Shown: positions 11,361 through 21,112 of the stretch, in pieces
How the letters are laid out: every line of letters begins with the position of its first letter
Position numbering within the stretch: position 1 is the first letter of the stretch
Assembly (NCBI GenBank): GCA_021772615.1
Contig: JAJFLQ010000040.1
Location: 171,619-235,618, forward strand
Origin: Verrucomicrobiota bacterium
Lineage (GTDB): Bacteria; Verrucomicrobiota; Lentisphaeria; JABSQK01; JAJFLO01
Direction: 5' to 3'
DNA: 64,000 nucleotides
Translations under genes and position numbers: made by a program
The notes under the pieces: model-generated
What the model was told of the DNA's origin: nothing
Database searches by the model: none
What the model saw: only the letters and a program-made list of their open reading frames with translations

Positions 11361-12344
11361 ATGAACAGTCTAACGCCCCACGACGTGCCAGTGCTCCTGA
11401 AACTCATCGCCGATAACTCCGTTCCGTGTGGCGGTTGCGGTAAACGCCTGACTTTCGCCGGTCTCGACTCTTTGACGATGAGTTCATGTCCGACCTGTAA
11501 TGAGAAGAATCTTGTACCGCGCAGACTTGATGGTTTCTGGCTGGTCCGGCCGCTGCAAATCAGTGAAATGGCCCGTGTTTATGCCGCCGCGCATGAGGAT
11601 GTGCCGCACCGACTGTTTACGGTCAAGATCGCGCCTGAAGGTAAGTCCGGCGACCGCGATTTTCGCAACCGCCTGAATTACGAGGCCGGCATTCTCCGGG
11701 CGATCGAACCTCATGACCGCGTTTTGAATGGGATGGCATTCGGCGAGGATGCAGGCGAGCATTATCTGGCGACCCAGTTCGCCGGCGGCGAAAGCCTGGA
11801 GGCACGGATCAAGACGCGCGGGGTATTGAACGAGACCGAAGCCATGGTCATGGTGCTCAACCTGCTTGCCGCCGTGAATCATGTCGTTCAGAGCGGGTTT
11901 CTGCACCGGGACATCCGGCCGGAGAACGTCTTTCTCACCACGGAGAATGGGGCATTTCTGTACAACTTCTGTATCAGCGCGGCGCTCGATAAAGCCGCCG
12001 CACACGAGGGAGATTTTCCCAAGGGCTCGCCACTATTCGTTGCGCCCGAGCAATACGTCGGCGGCGAGAGTCCGGGCAGCGAGATCTATAGCATCGGCAT
12101 GGTCCTGTATTACGCACTTACCGGAGACAATTACTATACGCCCAAAGAGTTGAAGCGCATTCTCGGCAGCGTCTCCGCCGAGTCGACACTGGTATTGAGC
12201 CGGGCGCACGACAAAATGAAAAAAATCAATCACGAGATCGGCAATATCCTGCTGCGAATGGTGAAACGGTTACCCGAGCATCGGTATCAGTTTCTTTTCG
12301 AAGTCGAGCGGGATCTCTACGGTCTGGTCAACAAGCGCTTCTAG
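11361..12344 (+). CDS. Zinc-ribbon Ser/Thr kinase-fold protein, probable pseudokinase
   Basis: N-terminal CGGCGKRL...CPTCNEKN; kinase fold with HRDIRPENVFL and APEQY, but the DFG position reads LYNFCIS (NFC). Confidence 0.85.
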   Translation: MNSLTPHDVPVLLKLIADNSVPCGGCGKRLTFAGLDSLTMSSCPTCNEKNLVPRRLDGFWLVRPLQISEMARVYAAAHEDVPHRLFTVKIAPEGKSGDRDFRNRLNYEAGILRAIEPHDRVLNGMAFGEDAGEHYLATQFAGGESLEARIKTRGVLNETEAMVMVLNLLAAVNHVVQSGFLHRDIRPENVFLTTENGAFLYNFCISAALDKAAAHEGDFPKGSPLFVAPEQYVGGESPGSEIYSIGMVLYYALTGDNYYTPKELKRILGSVSAESTLVLSRAHDKMKKINHEIGNILLRMVKRLPEHRYQFLFEVERDLYGLVNKRF

Positions 12345-12355
12345 TGGGAGATCGG

Positions 12356-14281
12356 ATGTCGGGTACCACAATAAAGCCAGGTGAGACCATCGGTCACTTC
12401 CGAATTGAGACACAGCTCGGCGTCGGCGGCATGGGCGCCGTGTATGTCGCGCAGGACCTCACCCTGTCACGCAAAGTAGCAATCAAGTTCATGAATCGCA
12501 GCCTGCTGGTTACGCAAGGGGACGCATCGATTCGCGATGCGATGGAGAAACGCTTTATTCGCGAGGCACAGAGCGCGGCGGCGATCAACCATCCGAATCT
12601 TGCCCAGATCTACGAAGCTAATTTCGAAAGCGACAACTGGTATATCGCGATGGAAATGATCGACGGCGCGTCGCTGCACGATCTGATCGAAGGCGGAAAA
12701 ACCTTTGTTGTCGACGAGATTATCGACATCTGCATGCAGACGGTGAAAGGGTTGGACTATGCGTGGAAGAAGTACAAGATCGTCCATCGCGACATCAAAC
12801 CGCATAACATCATGGTCACAAGTGAAGACCTGGTAAAGATTGTGGATCTGGGGTTAGCAAAACCCATGGACAAGGACCTTGAACAGACCGATCTCCCCGA
12901 ATTGACGCAGGCGGGCACGCCCGTCGGCACGCCGCAGTACATGGCGCCGGAGCAGGCTGCCGGCCGGTGCGATATAACCTACCAGGTAGACATATTTGCG
13001 CTCGGCGCTACGCTCTACGAGATGTGTACCGGTAAGCGTGCATTCCGTGGTGCAACGATCCCCATGATTTACGTGGATCAGTTAAAAAAGAAATACCGGC
13101 CGATTAACGAGGTAAATAGCGGGATTCCCGATTTTCTTGTGCAGCTGATCGATGACATGCTCGAACCGAAGCCGGAAGATCGAATCGACAGTTATGACAG
13201 TATCGTTGCGCGCCTTCGAGGCGGTTCCCCTTCTGCTGCAACTGTTTCAGTTCCTCGCCTGTCCGAGCCGGCGCCGGTTTCCGCGGGGGCCTCGTATACC
13301 CTGGATTGTCCCAGTTGCAGTCAGGAATTGGACGTGAGTGCAGAGTACAGCGGCATGCAGGTGTATTGTCCGCGTTGTAATACACTCATTCAGGTACCCG
13401 ATCTCGATGCGCACACGGTCGTCGGTGCAATGGCGCCGGTCGACGCGGCTCATACCGTTACCGCTCACTCGGAGATTCACGAGAGCCTGTCGGCGATAAA
13501 CTCGGCGCCGCAAGTGCCGATTTCATCATTTGTGGCGACAGACGATCTCGAGTATCTCCAGGGCGTACTCGGGTCGAGCCTGCACGAGTTTGATCACCTC
13601 CAGCCGACATTCTATTGGGAACTCGCAGTTGTCAGCGAACTCTTAAGCAAAAAGCTGCAACCGTTAAAGGAATGTATTGTCGATTCAACCACGCGCAATG
13701 GAGACGGCGCAGCGTCGCGACGCAATAGCCGCGGGGATTACCACCAATTCGTAGAATCACAATTTCACGAATTCTCGCGGCTCATAACGAGTCTCTACAC
13801 GTTGTTTGCCGAGGACCTGGTACACGCCGTTGGGCATGAAAATCTCAAGCCGATATTCAGCGTGGCGAATAAATTCGGGAAGCTCATCGCAGAATTGCAG
13901 CAACTGCATAGCCGCGTCGCGGCCGAGCCGGTGCCGCGTGAACCGCTTACAACCGATCTCCAGCACGTTTTGACCGATTGGCTTCCAGACGGTTGCAAGC
14001 AGCTCATCAGCCGGAAGCCACTCCCCGAAGAGGATCAATATCAGGAAATCAATCGGATGATGACCGCGTGGGCGCCGCACTGCCACGTCGGTATGGAAAA
14101 TATGATCCACCACTTGCGGCAATCGAGCCTGCGTGATCGCGACACCGAGGTGCTGCAGATACAATGCTCGATCATACCGAATAATCTGACGCGTTTTTTC
14201 ATCCTCGCCGCCCGGTGTCGTATCGGCAAGACCGGGCCTAAGTCGGTCGCCGGCGAGATATCTGCGGCAGTACTGCAGTGA
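12356..14281 (+). CDS. Serine/threonine protein kinase with internal zinc ribbon
   Basis: LGVGGMGAVYVAQDLTLSRKVAIKFM, IVHRDIKPHNIMV, VDLGLAKP, GTPQYMAPEQAAG; then LDCPSCSQELDVSAEYSGMQVYCPRCNTLIQVPD. Confidence 0.95.
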   Translation: MSGTTIKPGETIGHFRIETQLGVGGMGAVYVAQDLTLSRKVAIKFMNRSLLVTQGDASIRDAMEKRFIREAQSAAAINHPNLAQIYEANFESDNWYIAMEMIDGASLHDLIEGGKTFVVDEIIDICMQTVKGLDYAWKKYKIVHRDIKPHNIMVTSEDLVKIVDLGLAKPMDKDLEQTDLPELTQAGTPVGTPQYMAPEQAAGRCDITYQVDIFALGATLYEMCTGKRAFRGATIPMIYVDQLKKKYRPINEVNSGIPDFLVQLIDDMLEPKPEDRIDSYDSIVARLRGGSPSAATVSVPRLSEPAPVSAGASYTLDCPSCSQELDVSAEYSGMQVYCPRCNTLIQVPDLDAHTVVGAMAPVDAAHTVTAHSEIHESLSAINSAPQVPISSFVATDDLEYLQGVLGSSLHEFDHLQPTFYWELAVVSELLSKKLQPLKECIVDSTTRNGDGAASRRNSRGDYHQFVESQFHEFSRLITSLYTLFAEDLVHAVGHENLKPIFSVANKFGKLIAELQQLHSRVAAEPVPREPLTTDLQHVLTDWLPDGCKQLISRKPLPEEDQYQEINRMMTAWAPHCHVGMENMIHHLRQSSLRDRDTEVLQIQCSIIPNNLTRFFILAARCRIGKTGPKSVAGEISAAVLQ

Positions 14282-14505
14282 AAAATGGCAGTGGCCGAAG
14301 CCGCACCGGCCGGCGAGCTGCAAGCATGTGGCTCATCGGTGTTCCGCATCTGCCGAACTGACGCCGGTATGTGTCGTTTCGGTGCGCCAACATTTAAGGT
14401 CGCCCCGCTCCGTGAAAAATTGTGAGTACAGCGGCGAAATGTGACGCCGAATTCGCATCAATTATTTTCCTCGAAAAATCCCGTTCATCCGAACAGAACA
14501 TATGA

Positions 14506-15406
14506 TTACGTGTTGGGGGGCGCGTTGGAGCCAGGTATGGTATCGTAGAGGGCGTAGTCGTTGTGGCAGACGTCGGCGCCTTCAAAATGCGGAATTGCCT
14601 CGGTCACCCAGGCGCGTACTGCGGACATATGCTCCTTGCTTCCGATCCGGGATGCTTCTGCAACCAGGCTCGGCCAGTCAGCTTGTCGACCGATCATGTC
14701 CAGTATAATGATGGTCGTGTCCATTTTTCGGAGCACGACCAGGCCCGCCGGCACTGTCGCGTTGTCGGAGTCGACCAAACGCATACGATAGCGTGCCGCG
14801 GGATTTTCAACGTAACGTCGGACGATTTAGTCGACATTGCGTACACCCAGTGTCGACCCCCGCCATTCATGCAACATCTCGGCCCACAACTGCTCGACCC
14901 ACTGCCGGTGTTGCCGGTCCTCGTGGTCGCACAGTTGGACATACACATCACTGAGGATTTGCCTGGTTTGCGCGTTTTGCATCTCACCGCTCAGCTCCTC
15001 GTGTCCAATAAAGTCTTCGAGACTGAGACGTTTCGCCAACCGGTGTTTTCCGTACGTATCATGCTTTTCGATATATCCATTGCTGTAACTCCGAAGATAG
15101 CAATAATAGGATAGAACGCGTTCTACGGGGTCCCGCAGCACTGTGAAGAAGCGAATGTCAAATGCGGATTCGCGTCATGGTAGAGAATCCGAAGTGACCA
15201 TAAAACAGCTGGTACGGCGCCAGGCCTTCGGCTGTGATTTTCTCTCGTGGATCCACGTACTGAATCCATCTCACGGCGAGCCGTTTGCGCAGGAATGCGA
15301 CTACGGACGTGCCGCCCGTTTTCGGAATGTGCAGAAAACAACGTTTCGCATCCGAATCCATGCCAATTGAATCTGGATTTTTCTCGCGTTGATTATGAAT
15401 GACCAT
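14506..15406 (-). pseudogene. Decayed sulfotransferase (sulfotransferase family 2-like)
   Basis: CFLHIPKTGGTSVVAFLRKRL in ORF 15158-15406 and FFTVLRDPVERVLSYYCYLRSY in a different frame from about 15150 (frameshift); in-frame TAA at 14827-14829 followed in the same frame by IVRRYVENPAARYRMRLVDSDN. Confidence 0.85.
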
Positions 15407-15637
15407 GTTGTACGCTACAACGAATGTCGTTGGAAATCACGGTCACGACGTTGACGATGTTGCCCAGACGTTGAGGACACCGCCAGGCTTGAGCCATCAC
15501 CCGGTTCGTCACTCGCTTATCGCCACCGACGCGATTGAGATAGACTTCCCAAGCGCCGTAATGCTGTTCATTTGAACGCCCTTTTCTTCCGTGCTGTGGC
15601 GACCAATGCGGGCGATCTCGTTACAGATAGGAGCCGG

Positions 15638-15753
15638 CTCGAGCCCGGATCATGACAGGAACTGTAAGGCGGTCACCCGCACCGTCGAACTGATGCCGCC
15701 AAAATGGACGTTCAACTTTATAGGGCTTTTGCCTCAGACTGCTGAGCTCTGGT
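15638..15753. repeat. Divergent copy of a dispersed repeat also found at 52.69-52.86 kb
   Basis: CTCGAGCCCGGATCATGACAGG (15638-15659) and AAAATGGACGTTCAACTTTATAG...GAGCTCTGGT (15700-15753) resemble segments at 52838-52859 and 52773-52821; AAAATGGACGTTCAAC also occurs inverted and exact at about 52718-52733. Confidence 0.5.
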
Positions 15754-15814
15754 GCTGCCTGATTGTCGGCAGGACCTGCAACACGAATGGCAATTTCTCA
15801 CGCAGACCTGAATG

Positions 15815-17344
15815 TCACTTTTCGTCGCGTTCGATAACGACGTAGCGGCCGCCGCCGTTGCTCCAGACGTAAAGCAGGATGGTGTCGACGTCGAGTCCGC
15901 GGGCGATTTCGATTGCGTCATCGGCATTGCGAACCGGTCGGCGGTTGATTTCCATGATAACCTGGCCTTTGCGGACGCCCGCTTCGTAAGCCGGTGCACC
16001 CGGTTTGATTTCCGTTACCACCGCGCCCTCAAGATCCTGCGGTATATCGAACTGCTGGCGAAACAGAGGCGAAAGATCCTGCACAATAATGCCGTCAAGC
16101 AGGACGTCGTCGCGGTCGTTCCGCCCTTTTTCGAAATAACCGGCCAAGTCGTCCCCGGGCAGTTCTTTCAGGACGGCGGTAAGCGCTTTCTCGTTGCCGT
16201 CGCGCATGACTTTCACGTCGACCTGCGTGTCCGGAGCGGTTCGCGCGACCATCAGGCGAAGGTGGCGTACGTCCTTCACCTTCTTGCGGTCAAACGCGAT
16301 TATGACGTCGCCGTTTTTGATTCCCGCTGCTTCAGCTGCGCTATCAGGCGTTACATCACTTACGAGGGCGCCCGCATTGTCCGGCAAGCCAAAGGCCTCG
16401 GCCAATTCCGGCGTGACCTGCTGGATCATCACACCCAGGAATCCGCGGACGACGCGACCGTGGCGAATAATGCGTTCCATAACGCTCTTGACCAGATTGA
16501 TCGGTACCGCAAATCCGATTCCCTGGTTGCCGCCGCTTCGGCTGAGAATCGCGGTGTTGATTCCAATGAGGCGGCCTTCGGCGTCGACCAGTGCGCCGCC
16601 TGAATTCCCAGGATTAATCGAAGCGTCGGTCTGGATGAAGTCTTCGTAATCCGTGATGCCTATGTTGCCGCGACCCAACGCGCTGACGATTCCTCGCGTC
16701 ACGGTCTGACCAACGCCGAAAGGATTGCCGATAGCGACGACGAAATCGCCGACCTCGGCGGTATCGCTGTCGGCGAAGGTAACGGCAGGCAGGTTGTCGC
16801 CCTCAATCTTCAGGATCGCGATATCAGTCTTGGGGTCGGCGCCGATAAGCTCGGCCGGGTATTCCTTGTTTCCGTCGGCGAGAGATACGAGGATCTCGTC
16901 GGCGCCGTCGACGACGTGATTATTCGTGATCACGTAGCCGTCGCCGGTCACAATGACGCCGGAACCGAGGCTTTGTTCCTTGCGCGAACGCGGGTTCCAT
17001 TGCTCCTGTGAATCAAATTGATCGCCGAAGAAATGACGGAAAAGTGGATCGTTGAAGAATGGCAAATGCTGCAGATCTCTTGACCCCTTCACAATCTTGG
17101 TAGTGAATATATTTACCACGCTGGGCGCGACGCGTTTGATCATCGGCGCCATACTGGTCTGGGCCTTTACAGCGGCGGACAGCGGCGCCGGGTCGACCGT
17201 GACCGGTACTGTTGATTTTTCTGTTCTCTCGCCGAACGGCCACCAGTCGTCGGCATGGATCGATGAGGCGATGAAAACCACACATCCAGCGGCCACCGCA
17301 GCAGTTGAAAGAAGCAGCTTCTTATGGGTACGTGTACCAGTCAT
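15815..17344 (-). CDS. degQ: Do/DegQ-type periplasmic serine endoprotease with two PDZ domains
   Basis: Signal segment; VITNNHVVDGADEI, KTDIAILKIEG, DASINPGNSGGALVDAEGRLIGINTAI (His-Asp-Ser triad); two PDZ-like segments. Confidence 0.95.
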   Translation of the reverse strand: MTGTRTHKKLLLSTAAVAAGCVVFIASSIHADDWWPFGERTEKSTVPVTVDPAPLSAAVKAQTSMAPMIKRVAPSVVNIFTTKIVKGSRDLQHLPFFNDPLFRHFFGDQFDSQEQWNPRSRKEQSLGSGVIVTGDGYVITNNHVVDGADEILVSLADGNKEYPAELIGADPKTDIAILKIEGDNLPAVTFADSDTAEVGDFVVAIGNPFGVGQTVTRGIVSALGRGNIGITDYEDFIQTDASINPGNSGGALVDAEGRLIGINTAILSRSGGNQGIGFAVPINLVKSVMERIIRHGRVVRGFLGVMIQQVTPELAEAFGLPDNAGALVSDVTPDSAAEAAGIKNGDVIIAFDRKKVKDVRHLRLMVARTAPDTQVDVKVMRDGNEKALTAVLKELPGDDLAGYFEKGRNDRDDVLLDGIIVQDLSPLFRQQFDIPQDLEGAVVTEIKPGAPAYEAGVRKGQVIMEINRRPVRNADDAIEIARGLDVDTILLYVWSNGGGRYVVIERDEK

Positions 17345-17513
17345 TTTTTTAGTCCTCCTGTTGTGTATGTGATTAATGATGCGTCAATGGGTTTAGACCC
17401 CGGTTTTTGATTTTGTTTCATGATCATTGCAAGCGCCAATGACTTTGCGCGGGGACGCACCGGATCATTCGGTGCACGACTTGCAGGAGGAGTGTTGCTA
17501 CAAGGGCTGGGGG

Positions 17514-18320
17514 TCAGCTTGAGGACGTGAAGACGGTGAGGTTGTTCTTGATGATCAACGCATCGAACAGGTCATTGACCTCGTCTGCCGGTAGTCCGAA
17601 GGCCAGCCGGGTTTTTTCGATGAACGCCTTTTCTACCGCCGCGAGCTGACCGTCGACCATGGCGATTTCCAGCATGTTGGCGATGAGGCAGCGCTTCTGC
17701 GCCGGACTAAGCAGGTCATTCAGCTCGTTGATCAAGGTGTCGTGCTCGATTTCGGCGCCGTAACGGATTCCGGCGGCGGCGGCCGCGCCGTCTGTGATCA
17801 GGTGATTCAACTTTGACAGTTCTGCCTGACCCGCATCGCCGTCGATCCAGATGATGGCGTGGAGCAACGCAAAGAAACCGGACGTCGGCGTGAGGGCAGG
17901 GGGCTCGGCCACATCGCCATGGTCGGTGGCATCGGCAACATCGTGCGCCGCGGCGCGCACGTGCGGTGACAGCGTGGCCGCGGTCCAGTACGACTGCATG
18001 CGTGTTAATTCGGCGTGGTCGTGGGCGGCGCATTTGAGCCGCCAGGATTGATCCCCCGTTTTCAGTACCAGGTAGGCGAACGGCCGATCGGTCGCGATTT
18101 CGAATGCTTTTAACGTGTCGTAGCGGACGAGCACCGGGTGAAACGGTTCACCAAGTTTCCGCGAATACGCTGCAAGCGCTGCCGAATCGGCCAACAGGTA
18201 GGTTTCGCCGACATTGCCGTCGATATCGGTTAACGTGCGAACGATAACGTCGGGCTCGACGATATGAAATCGGGATTCACAGTCGTATTTTACTTCTGGC
18301 GGTATCTTTATTTTCGTCAC
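17514..18320 (-). CDS. TerB-like domain protein
   Basis: C-terminal FFALLHAIIWIDGDAGQAELSKLNHLITD...LIANMLEIAMVDGQLAAVEKAFIEKTRLAFGL resembles the TerB helical repeat; 4-nt overlap with tsaB. Confidence 0.65.
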   Translation of the reverse strand: MTKIKIPPEVKYDCESRFHIVEPDVIVRTLTDIDGNVGETYLLADSAALAAYSRKLGEPFHPVLVRYDTLKAFEIATDRPFAYLVLKTGDQSWRLKCAAHDHAELTRMQSYWTAATLSPHVRAAAHDVADATDHGDVAEPPALTPTSGFFALLHAIIWIDGDAGQAELSKLNHLITDGAAAAAGIRYGAEIEHDTLINELNDLLSPAQKRCLIANMLEIAMVDGQLAAVEKAFIEKTRLAFGLPADEVNDLFDALIIKNNLTVFTSSS

Positions 18321-18979
18321 ACGCTTATCGGGCGGGGCTTCACGAACACCGCCGGCCTCACATAAAGTGGTTCAATCGGCTCATTTGTTGACGCGTCTTT
18401 CGACTGCCATCCCGGCGCTGTCATGAGGTTGGTCGCGTCGAGATAGGGAAGTGTTATTACTCGCAGTTCGTTCGCCGCCAACGCCGGATTTTCCGCAAGT
18501 GTAACATACACCGTGTCTGCATCCTGCGATAGCGCGGTGAGCGGTACTGCCGCGGCGTCTCCGGTCGCGTTCAGCCTTGTTCCTGTATACTGGAATGGCG
18601 ACAGGATTACCTCGCGGCGGCGGCCGTCGTGCACGGTCGTTATTTTCCGGCCTGCGGAGGGCATCGCTTGCCATGCCATCGCGACGCTGCTGGGGACACC
18701 GCGATAGATGCTGCCCGATCCCGCGCAGATGCCTTGCACCAGCGCAGCGCCGACACGAATACCTGTGAAGCTGCCGGGGCCGGCGCCTATCGTCCATCGG
18801 GCAATGTCCCGCCATGTTACCTTGGCGGCGACGCAGATGCGAACCATGTCCGGAAGGAGGTTTGCGGACCGTCTGCCCACGGACAAGTCATGGGCGGCTG
18901 CGATGACTTGTTTGGCAGAACGGTCATATATCACAAACGATGCCGTGTTTGAGGATGTGTCGAGGGCTGCATCCAGCAT
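18317..18979 (-). CDS. tsaB: tRNA threonylcarbamoyladenosine biosynthesis protein TsaB
   Basis: ALDTSSNTASFVIYD, SANLLPDMVRICV, IGAGPGSFTGIRVGAALVQGIC. Confidence 0.92.
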   Translation of the reverse strand: MLDAALDTSSNTASFVIYDRSAKQVIAAAHDLSVGRRSANLLPDMVRICVAAKVTWRDIARWTIGAGPGSFTGIRVGAALVQGICAGSGSIYRGVPSSVAMAWQAMPSAGRKITTVHDGRRREVILSPFQYTGTRLNATGDAAAVPLTALSQDADTVYVTLAENPALAANELRVITLPYLDATNLMTAPGWQSKDASTNEPIEPLYVRPAVFVKPRPISV

Positions 18980-18980
18980 A

Positions 18981-19745
18981 CTATTCCATTCCGATCCAAT
19001 CTCCTGTCGATCTGTCCCGGATCTCCGAACGACGGAATTTCTTCTTGTAGTTCATTTTTGGATGGTCAGCGATGTAAAATCCAAGATGATAATAGACAAA
19101 GTCTTCTCTCGCTGCCCATTCTATACCTTTAAGGATGGCGAGCGAACCGAGGCTGCGACTGCCGTAATCCGGATCAAAAACAAAGTATACGGCCGACACT
19201 GAACATTTTGCTACGTCGATAATACCGAAACCGATGAGACGATCGTCCAGGCGAAATTCGATCTCGCGGGAAATCAAAGGGTTCGAGTACATCTGATAAT
19301 ACATGGTACTGAGCTGGTCCTCCGGATCGAATTGATCGCGATATTGAAAACTGCCCCGGCTGCGCAGAAAGTGCTGGTGGTATTGGTATCTCAGGTATAT
19401 CGCCTCTTTCTCTACAGTCGGTGTCGGGCTGGTCACGTCGAAGGCAACATCCTGATTTCTACGCAGAACACGCTTCTGTGATCGGGTCGGCTGAAAGTCC
19501 GGTATCACGACGCGATAATTCTGACAAAGCTGGCATTGCGGGCAATTAAACTGGTAGTACAAGGGGCCACAGCGGCGATAGCCCTTGTTGAGGGCTATCT
19601 CGAAAAAATCCGGATTCATGCCGCCGTCGATCTGAAAAACGCGCGATCGGCTAGAGCGATCGCCAAAGTATGAACATCGCGATTCAATCGTCAGCGGCAG
19701 TCGATCCAGGATCGCACTGACCTGGTTGTATTTCATGATAGTCAC
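18981..19745 (-). CDS. bpt: Aspartate/glutamate leucyl- (arginyl-) tRNA-protein transferase
   Basis: RRCGPLYYQFNCPQCQLCQNYRVVIPDFQPTRSQKRVLRRNQD and VYFVFDPDYGSRSLGSLAILKGIEWA match the ATE/Bpt family. Confidence 0.9.
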   Translation of the reverse strand: MTIMKYNQVSAILDRLPLTIESRCSYFGDRSSRSRVFQIDGGMNPDFFEIALNKGYRRCGPLYYQFNCPQCQLCQNYRVVIPDFQPTRSQKRVLRRNQDVAFDVTSPTPTVEKEAIYLRYQYHQHFLRSRGSFQYRDQFDPEDQLSTMYYQMYSNPLISREIEFRLDDRLIGFGIIDVAKCSVSAVYFVFDPDYGSRSLGSLAILKGIEWAAREDFVYYHLGFYIADHPKMNYKKKFRRSEIRDRSTGDWIGME

Positions 19746-20014
19746 GCACCCGTCATAAACGTAGTCCGATACCGGGCTTTATCGAGCGGACCGCGCAAAA
19801 ATCGACCGGTTCTATAGCGCTGTGGCGCCCGGATGCGACACCATGCCGGGGCCAAATTTTGTAAAGTTTGGCTTTTACGCCTTTAACAAAATTTCACCGG
19901 TAATATATTGCCCGATTCTCTCGAATAGCGGTGTCTTACCGCGGCATCGAAGCCTGCTTGCACGTGCAGTGCCGCACCGCTCAAGAAAAACGTGCCAATA
20001 CTGGAGATATTCTC

Positions 20015-21085
20015 ATGAGAACGTTAGATGAAATCAAGGCATTAATCGGGGCAGACGCAGATGCGCTGTTACAGTACGCATGTACGGCGGTTACCCGTGA
20101 TCAGATTCACCTTCCCGGAGCGGATTGGGTCGATCGGATATTTGCACCGAGTGACCGCTCGAATGCCGTCCTTCGCAGCCTTCAGGCATTGTTCGACAAC
20201 GGTCGGCTCGGCGGAACCGGATATCTTTCGATTCTTCCAGTGGATCAGGGAATCGAACATTCCGGAGGCGCCAGCTTTGCTCCTAATCCCATTTATTTTG
20301 ATCCCGACAATATTGTGAAGTTGGCGATTGAAGGCGGATGCAACGCCGTGGCGTCGACGCTGGGTGTACTCGGTGCGGTTGCGCGACGCTACGCGCACCG
20401 CATACCGTTTGTCGTCAAGATCAATCACAATGAGTTGTTGTCGCATCCCAACACATTCGATCAGATTCTCTTCGCTCGTGTGGAACAGGCCCGTGACATG
20501 GGCGCCGTGGCCATTGGCGCCACGATTTACTTCGGCTCGCCCGAAAGCGGACGCCAGATCACCGAGATCAGCGAGGCCTTCAAGATCGCGCACGACCTCG
20601 GACTTGCCACAATACTATGGTGCTACACGCGCAGCAGCGGATTTAAGGTCGACGGTGTGGACTACCACACCAGTGCGGATCTGACAGGCCAGGCCAATCA
20701 CCTCGGCGTCACGATCGAGGCCGACATCATCAAGCAGAAATTGCCCACGAACAATCGCGGCTATGAGGCCGTAAACAAGTCCGGAACATTCGGCAAATAC
20801 GATGAACGCATGTACACGGAACTTGCCGGTGACCATGACATCGATTTATGCCGCTACCAGGTGTGCAACAACTATATGGGCCGCATGGGATTGATCAATT
20901 CCGGCGGACCATCGGGCAAAAACGATGTTGCCGATGCGGTCCGGACCGCAGTGATCAACAAGCGGGCCGGCGGTATGGGCCTGATCAGTGGTCGTAAGGC
21001 ATTTCAGCGTCCGATGACAGAAGGCGCTGCGTTGCTTCAGGCGATCCAGGATGTTTACCTCTGTAAAGATGTGACAATCGCGTAA
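20015..21085 (+). CDS. Class I fructose-bisphosphate aldolase
   Basis: [64 protein letters not shown]. Confidence 0.93.
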   Translation: MRTLDEIKALIGADADALLQYACTAVTRDQIHLPGADWVDRIFAPSDRSNAVLRSLQALFDNGRLGGTGYLSILPVDQGIEHSGGASFAPNPIYFDPDNIVKLAIEGGCNAVASTLGVLGAVARRYAHRIPFVVKINHNELLSHPNTFDQILFARVEQARDMGAVAIGATIYFGSPESGRQITEISEAFKIAHDLGLATILWCYTRSSGFKVDGVDYHTSADLTGQANHLGVTIEADIIKQKLPTNNRGYEAVNKSGTFGKYDERMYTELAGDHDIDLCRYQVCNNYMGRMGLINSGGPSGKNDVADAVRTAVINKRAGGMGLISGRKAFQRPMTEGAALLQAIQDVYLCKDVTIA

Positions 21086-21112
21086 CCGTTTGACCGGCAA
21101 TTATTCGATTGA

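Noticed and set aside
15812-16603. 263-aa plus-strand ORF
   Set aside because: Antisense shadow of the HtrA-type protease gene.
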